DNA from: [Clostridium] hylemonae DSM 15053
GTDB lineage: Bacteria > Bacillota > Clostridia > Lachnospirales > Lachnospiraceae
Direction of reading: 5' to 3'
NCBI RefSeq assembly: GCF_008281175.1
Contig: NZ_CP036524.1
Coordinates: forward strand, 1,178,001-1,242,000
DNA length: 64,000 nucleotides
Shown here: positions 60,218 through 64,000 of the stretch, piece by piece
Position numbering within the stretch: position 1 is the stretch's first letter
Layout of the letters: every line of letters begins with the position of its first letter
The notes under the pieces: model-generated
Seen by the model: only the letters and a program-made list of their open reading frames with translations
What the model was told of the DNA's origin: nothing
The model's database searches: none
Position numbers and translations under genes: made by a program

Positions 60218-61021
60218 ATGAAGAAAAAAATAGACGATTGGCTTGCATCTGTCTGCTGGACAAAAAGTAATCTGTTTTTCGGTCCGATAAAAAGAACCGA
60301 TGACCCGGCCAAGGTACATCCGGGTGTGCCGCAGTTTGACGCTCATATGAAGAAAGGCAGACGAATGAGTATCCGCAGCGCTCATATAAAGTCGGCAGTA
60401 TTTGACCAGGGGGGATTCAGAAGTGCCGTTTCTTCTGTGCCGGATTATACAGCAGAAGATATTACTGACGAAGAACTTAAAACGGTACTGCCCGGCGAAA
60501 CGGTACCGGCGGGAACTGTCAGAGCAGATCTGCTGGGAAAGATAGATACTGTGGCTGATTATGTGGACGATGAATGGATTCCGTATCCGGCGCCGGCAGG
60601 AGGCTCGGCCGAACCTGATAGCGTTGCAAAAATCCTGGCGGGAGGGGATTATTTAAGAAGAGAAGAATGTACATTTACCTTTGCAATCAAGGATAACAGT
60701 AATGCAGTGATAACAAGGCGTGGAAAATATGATGGAGACAGGTTATATATAGAGGTTACAGCAGCTTCCATTATGGACTCTGTTGCGGTTCAATACAGAC
60801 AGAGCAATTTTGCGGGAAAAAATCCGGAGGATAAGGTTGTTGCATTTCTTCTGGTGGGGGACGCACCGGTCAATGATGACGATGCAAGCAGCTGGAGGGC
60901 AGAGATTCCAATGCCGGCAGACTGTACCGTGGGGAATGCGGTGTTGATCTTCCGCAAGCTGGCGGGAAATGAGATACGCAAGGAGTTTAAGAACTTGTTT
61001 TTTAAGAGGGAAGCGCAGTAG
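60218..61021 (+). CDS. Unknown protein at the end of the CIS locus, candidate cargo
   Basis: 267 residues, no signal peptide or membrane helix. The N-terminal ~65 residues are basic (KKKIDDWLASVCWTKSNLFFGPIKRT, MKKGRRMSIRSAHIKS). There is an acidic and Pro/Gly/Ala-rich centre (about 85-140) and a C-terminal beta-rich part (TFTFAIKDNSNAVITRRGKYDGDRLYIEV, VAFLLVGDAPVNDDDASSW). The ATG at 60218 has GGGAGG seven bases upstream; 60203 is in frame but without a site. I recognise no family. The position right after DUF4157, where effectors lie in such loci, makes it a cargo candidate. Confidence 0.7.
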   Translation: MKKKIDDWLASVCWTKSNLFFGPIKRTDDPAKVHPGVPQFDAHMKKGRRMSIRSAHIKSAVFDQGGFRSAVSSVPDYTAEDITDEELKTVLPGETVPAGTVRADLLGKIDTVADYVDDEWIPYPAPAGGSAEPDSVAKILAGGDYLRREECTFTFAIKDNSNAVITRRGKYDGDRLYIEVTAASIMDSVAVQYRQSNFAGKNPEDKVVAFLLVGDAPVNDDDASSWRAEIPMPADCTVGNAVLIFRKLAGNEIRKEFKNLFFKREAQ

Positions 61022-61045
61022 TTCAGCATATGCGGCACACTGGTA

Positions 61046-61074
61046 TTGCGGGAACCGCAAAAACATTTTATAAT
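61046..61074 (+). promoter_or_regulatory. Predicted promoter with overlapping palindrome before the 439-residue protein gene
   Basis: TTGCGG (61046-61051), 17-base spacer, TATAAT (61069-61074). The -35 is the left arm of the palindrome TTGCGG-GAA-CCGCAA (61046-61060), a possible operator. It shows that the genes from 61112 can be transcribed apart from the CIS operon. Confidence 0.65.
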
Positions 61075-61111
61075 ATGTAATCATAAACAAAAGATAAGAC
61101 AGGAGGACGCC

Positions 61112-62431
61112 ATGAGTAACCGGCTGACAGGATGGCTGAAGCACGGGCCTGATCTCAGGGATGCATACTTCATCTTTGCAGATGACGTCTTTACAGGCCA
61201 CATGACCTACGGACAATTTACAACCCTTTTAAAATTTTATTTGTTGATCTATCGGAGGATTTTGATCGCAGATTCCTTTTTGGTCAACAATGCCCATCTG
61301 CACAGGTTCCTGCTGGAGGAAGGCCGGGAACTGCTTGAGAAAGGTCTCATTGTATTTGTTTTACGCTCGGATAAATCAAAAGTGAGCGATCTGCTGAATG
61401 ATTTTAAAAAGAGCAAAACATTGAATGACGGACTTGAGACAGACAAAGTGAAGCGCATTTTAGACCATTATGATTTCAGGAAGACGATCAAGTGGGATAA
61501 AGAGAGGATATCGCAGAATTTTAATGATAAAATCTGCGCATCTTTGAACATGCTTCCTATTTCAGGTGAAGATGCACAGAAATTTGCAGAAGAGCTGGAC
61601 GCTAAAAAAGCAAAGGGCTTGCTGACAAGACAGTTTGTCTATGATTATCTGGATAAACAATACGTTCCGTCTGATCCGGTGAGGCAGGTGATAAAGAAGT
61701 ATACAGATATCATATACAGCTTTAACATTCCGAATGCGCTCCATGTTGCCTCTGCATACCCGGAGCGGCTGCTTTCAAATGAACTGCTCAGCCCGGAGAA
61801 GGTATTTTTCCAGCTTACAGATGAGAAAGATATAGAGGCACGTCTGCTGCATGAAATCAGTTACCAGTCGGAGGATCTGATATCTGAGGATACGATATCA
61901 TGCGACCATCCGCTCATGTTCTATACAGCGGTGCTGAGCCGTCTCGGCGCCGGGGAGATCCTGGCGTTGAGGGAGATTGACAGTTTTGCAAAATACCTGG
62001 ACGCGTTAAGGAGGAATGACTCTGAGGAGATGAAGTGGTATTTTTATAACTACTGCCAGGAGAGCAATAAGCTGGCAGCGGCGATGATCTCGAAGGATTA
62101 TCATGATCTGAAGAAGAAGGGACACAAACTTTCTATCCGCTCGAAAGTTGAAAACACAGCAAAAGGGATCATCAGCTTCGGGCTTAATTTCGTCCCGTCA
62201 CCTCACGAACTGCTCACGCCGCTGGCGGATACGTTCATAACAGGGGGAATCTCTCTCATCAGCCAGAAGGCGTCCCATGCACTGGAGAAAGAATATAACA
62301 TCGGTCTGATCAACGCTTCGCGTGAGGCGCAAAAGCTGGCGGATCAGGACAAACATACGATACTAAATGAGACGGAAGATGTTTTTCAGATAAATAAGAT
62401 CAGGGAGAATAGAAATGAAAGAAGTGTATAA
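61112..62431 (+). CDS. Unknown 439-residue protein
   Basis: The ATG at 61112 has AGGAGG seven bases upstream; the frame is open earlier, overlapping the promoter. The N-terminal ~120 residues look alpha/beta (DAYFIFADDVFTGH, LLKFYLLIYRRILIADSFLVNNAHLHRFL, KGLIVFVLRSD), vaguely like a PLD- or Sir2-type Rossmann segment, without clear catalytic motifs. The rest is mostly helical, with a mildly hydrophobic patch near 370-405. No family is recognised. It overlaps the NUDIX gene by 17 bases, so the two form an operon. Confidence 0.75.
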   Translation: MSNRLTGWLKHGPDLRDAYFIFADDVFTGHMTYGQFTTLLKFYLLIYRRILIADSFLVNNAHLHRFLLEEGRELLEKGLIVFVLRSDKSKVSDLLNDFKKSKTLNDGLETDKVKRILDHYDFRKTIKWDKERISQNFNDKICASLNMLPISGEDAQKFAEELDAKKAKGLLTRQFVYDYLDKQYVPSDPVRQVIKKYTDIIYSFNIPNALHVASAYPERLLSNELLSPEKVFFQLTDEKDIEARLLHEISYQSEDLISEDTISCDHPLMFYTAVLSRLGAGEILALREIDSFAKYLDALRRNDSEEMKWYFYNYCQESNKLAAAMISKDYHDLKKKGHKLSIRSKVENTAKGIISFGLNFVPSPHELLTPLADTFITGGISLISQKASHALEKEYNIGLINASREAQKLADQDKHTILNETEDVFQINKIRENRNERSV

Positions 62432-62915
62432 TAACGGATTCTATCAGGTGTTTGACGAGAAGGGTAGGATCAGAATAGAATCCGTAAACGGCGGTACGGT
62501 CGTCGTGCCTGTCACCGCCGAAGGCAAATATATCGTTCTGAAAATATACCGTCCCAATCTGCAGAAAATAATGCTGGAATTTCCGCGGGGATTTTTAGAG
62601 CCGGGCGAGGAGCCGGAGGCGGGTGCCAGGAGGGAGCTTATGGAAGAGATCGCCGGAACAGGGGATGAGTTCATTTCACTTGGCACAGCGACTTTGGACA
62701 GCGGTATCTCAGGTACGGCCAATCATTTTTTTCTCTGCAGGAATGCGTCGTGTGATGTTACAAGGCTGCAGGAGGAAGAGGGGATAAAGGAACTGCTTTT
62801 TCTGGGGGAGGAGGAGATGAAAGCCTATATCCGCGGAGGGGAGATCATGGATTCTTTTACTATCGTCGGTTTTGCAAAAGCGCTGGTCTTTACGGAGGAT
62901 CAGTTACAATATTAA
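62415..62915 (+). CDS. NUDIX hydrolase
   Basis: 166 residues with a Nudix box GFLEPGEEPEAGARRELMEE, which fits G-x5-E-x7-REU-x-EE; the usual following Gly is Ala then Gly (IAG). Such enzymes cleave nucleoside diphosphates linked to other groups, for example ADP-ribose or sugar nucleotides; the TLDSGISGTANHFFLC segment resembles ADP-ribose pyrophosphatase-like members. The substrate is not clear. It overlaps the preceding gene, suggesting a joint, possibly nucleotide-related function. No terminator was seen in the 173 bases after it. Confidence 0.88.
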   Translation: MKEVYNNGFYQVFDEKGRIRIESVNGGTVVVPVTAEGKYIVLKIYRPNLQKIMLEFPRGFLEPGEEPEAGARRELMEEIAGTGDEFISLGTATLDSGISGTANHFFLCRNASCDVTRLQEEEGIKELLFLGEEEMKAYIRGGEIMDSFTIVGFAKALVFTEDQLQY

Positions 62916-63014
62916 ATAAGATAACGGGGATGAAAGAAAGACTTTGAGGAAACAAAACGGACTTGATCTATGTCGATTATTGTAGAATATTATAGTGTGA
63001 AATATCTGATTATA

Positions 63015-63023
63015 TGATACAAT
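63015..63023 (+). promoter_or_regulatory. Possible extended -10 promoter before the zinc-ribbon gene
   Basis: TG-A-TACAAT (63015-63023) in an AT-rich region, with no good -35. Weak evidence; transcription from here would give a leader of about 60 bases. Confidence 0.35.
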
Positions 63024-63088
63024 ATAGTTAAATTATGAAATATAAAAGGAGGATAGTTAAAAAAAACACAAAATGAGGAGGGAAAAAT

Positions 63089-64000
63089 ATGGCATTGATC
63101 AAGTGTCCGGAATGCGGAAGAGAAGTCAGTGATATGTCCGGTAGGTGTCCGGGCTGCGGTTATCCGATCCAGGAGGAAGGGACAAAAGAGAGTAGTGGTA
63201 CAGAACAAAAGACCAATGGCAGCGATGAGAAAAAAGGTAAACGTGGTAGTAAAACAAAGAAGATAATAGCGGCCCTTATAGGAGCTTCGGTTGTTATAGC
63301 AATTATCGCGGGTATTGGTATTTCGAGTAAAAATGCTAAAATACGCGAACAACAAAAGGCAGAACAGAAAGAGATAATAACTTATAATGAATACGTTGAT
63401 AAGCTTAATTCGCTTTATTCACAAGCTTTTAACGGTGCTTCAAACGCAGAAGCAATATGCGTATTAACTGGTAAAGTTTGGACAAATTCTATCTATGGTA
63501 AAAGTGATGAGGAAACGGATAAGTATACAGCAGGGGCCATTGACTTTAATGCTGCGATCCAGAATATATATAATGATGAGGAGATCAAGAAAAAATTAGA
63601 CAATGTACGTGATATTCAGGAAAAATGCAGTAATTATATCCAGGCTCTTCAATCCTGTCCGGATGAACTGGGCAAGTGCTATGACGCGGCAGTACAGTTA
63701 AATACTGCATATACTGCATTTGCAGAGCTGGCTTTATCTCCAAGTGGAAATCTTACATCTTACAGAGATTCTGAGAGTAAAAAGGCAGAGGAATTGTTAA
63801 ACGCATACAATACATTAGGCGCGATGATTCCGGCTAAAAAAGAGGTGCCTTTATATGATGATAAAGGGGATAAAATAAAAGATGAATTTGCGTTTGAAAT
63901 ATACTTGAATCAAAAGCCTGACAAATTGCCGGACACGGTTGATGATACGATGGCGAAGATTGGTTTGAATTCTTATAAAGACAGTGCCGTAGTGTGCGGG
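63089..64000 (+). CDS. Zinc-ribbon membrane protein (cut by window edge)
   Basis: 304 codons are visible and the frame is still open at the right edge. The N terminus is a zinc ribbon (CPECGREVSDMSGRCPGCGYPI), then a polar Lys/Ser/Thr linker, one membrane helix (about 59-77) and an outer helical domain. The layout is common in clostridia: a cytoplasmic zinc-ribbon head on a single-pass membrane protein of unknown role. GAGGAGGG precedes the ATG; an earlier AAAGGAGG at about 63045 has no start codon after it. Codon use is more AT-rich than the upstream genes. Confidence 0.85.
   Translation, partial: MALIKCPECGREVSDMSGRCPGCGYPIQEEGTKESSGTEQKTNGSDEKKGKRGSKTKKIIAALIGASVVIAIIAGIGISSKNAKIREQQKAEQKEIITYNEYVDKLNSLYSQAFNGASNAEAICVLTGKVWTNSIYGKSDEETDKYTAGAIDFNAAIQNIYNDEEIKKKLDNVRDIQEKCSNYIQALQSCPDELGKCYDAAVQLNTAYTAFAELALSPSGNLTSYRDSESKKAEELLNAYNTLGAMIPAKKEVPLYDDKGDKIKDEFAFEIYLNQKPDKLPDTVDDTMAKIGLNSYKDSAVVCG

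Noticed and set aside
35854-61021. Prophage or R-type tailocin interpretation
   Set aside because: No capsid, portal, terminase, integrase, holin or endolysin genes; the AAA+ ATPase, DUF4255 cap, DUF4280 and DUF4157 genes point to a Pvc/Afp-type injection system.

Overview
The window looks like a chromosomal segment of a Gram-positive, Lachnospiraceae-type clostridium (cluster XIVa). The evidence is indirect: lipoprotein signal peptides, strong GGAGG ribosome sites, GntR/YesN/YesM regulators, an MreB-RecD2-ComF-CdaA-YbbR gene order, and codon use of moderate GC. No rRNA, tRNA, CRISPR array or insertion sequence was seen. Nearly all genes are on the + strand; only a GntR-Crp regulator pair (16191-18322) is on the - strand.

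1-16.1 kb, sugar uptake and sensing. The end of a Tm-1/UPF0261 protein, a GntR-UTRA repressor and a triosephosphate isomerase lead into a galactose/glucose-type ABC transporter (mglB-mglA-mglC). After a terminator comes a second operon: YesN-type response regulator, YesM-type kinase, membrane-anchored sugar-binding protein, second MglB-like lipoprotein, and a very large multi-PAS hybrid kinase. Together these look like a transporter with its own multi-component sugar sensor.

16.2-21.2 kb, a divergent regulatory pair. An unusual GntR protein with two winged-helix segments and a Crp/Fnr-like protein face a membrane hybrid kinase with two receiver domains.

21.2-22.3 kb, an AT-rich islet. A small RelA/SpoT-type alarmone synthetase overlaps a 74-residue partner. 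A perfect GAAC-N4-GTTC (LexA-box-like) site sits at the predicted transcription start.

22.4-35.6 kb, housekeeping. uvrB-uvrA are separated by a GGGGTC palindrome hairpin. They are followed by mreB-recD2-comF, two membrane proteins, cdaA-ybbR (c-di-AMP synthesis) and an HPr-like protein.

35.8-61.0 kb, a contractile injection system (CIS) of the phage-tail-like (Pvc/Afp-related) type, about 25 kb, one long run of closely spaced or overlapping genes. The core (44.2-60.2 kb) encodes sheath, two tube-like proteins, two tube-adaptor proteins, a spike split into gp27-like and gp5-like proteins, gp25, two large baseplate proteins, a tail-I protein, a Pvc16-type cap, a AAA+ ATPase, a DUF4280 PAAR-like tip and a DUF4157 (HExxH) protein. 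No capsid, portal, terminase or lysis gene is present, so it is not a prophage. The upstream module (35.8-44.2 kb) is the least familiar part: a LytTR regulator, a large Ig-tailed protein, a tail-anchored protein, a MORN-repeat membrane protein, an exported TolC-like helical protein and a membrane-anchored coiled-coil protein. I infer that it may link the injector to the envelope of a single-membrane cell. No clear tape measure or tail fibre was found.

61.1-64.0 kb. An unrecognised 439-residue protein overlaps a NUDIX hydrolase, and a zinc-ribbon membrane protein runs off the right edge.
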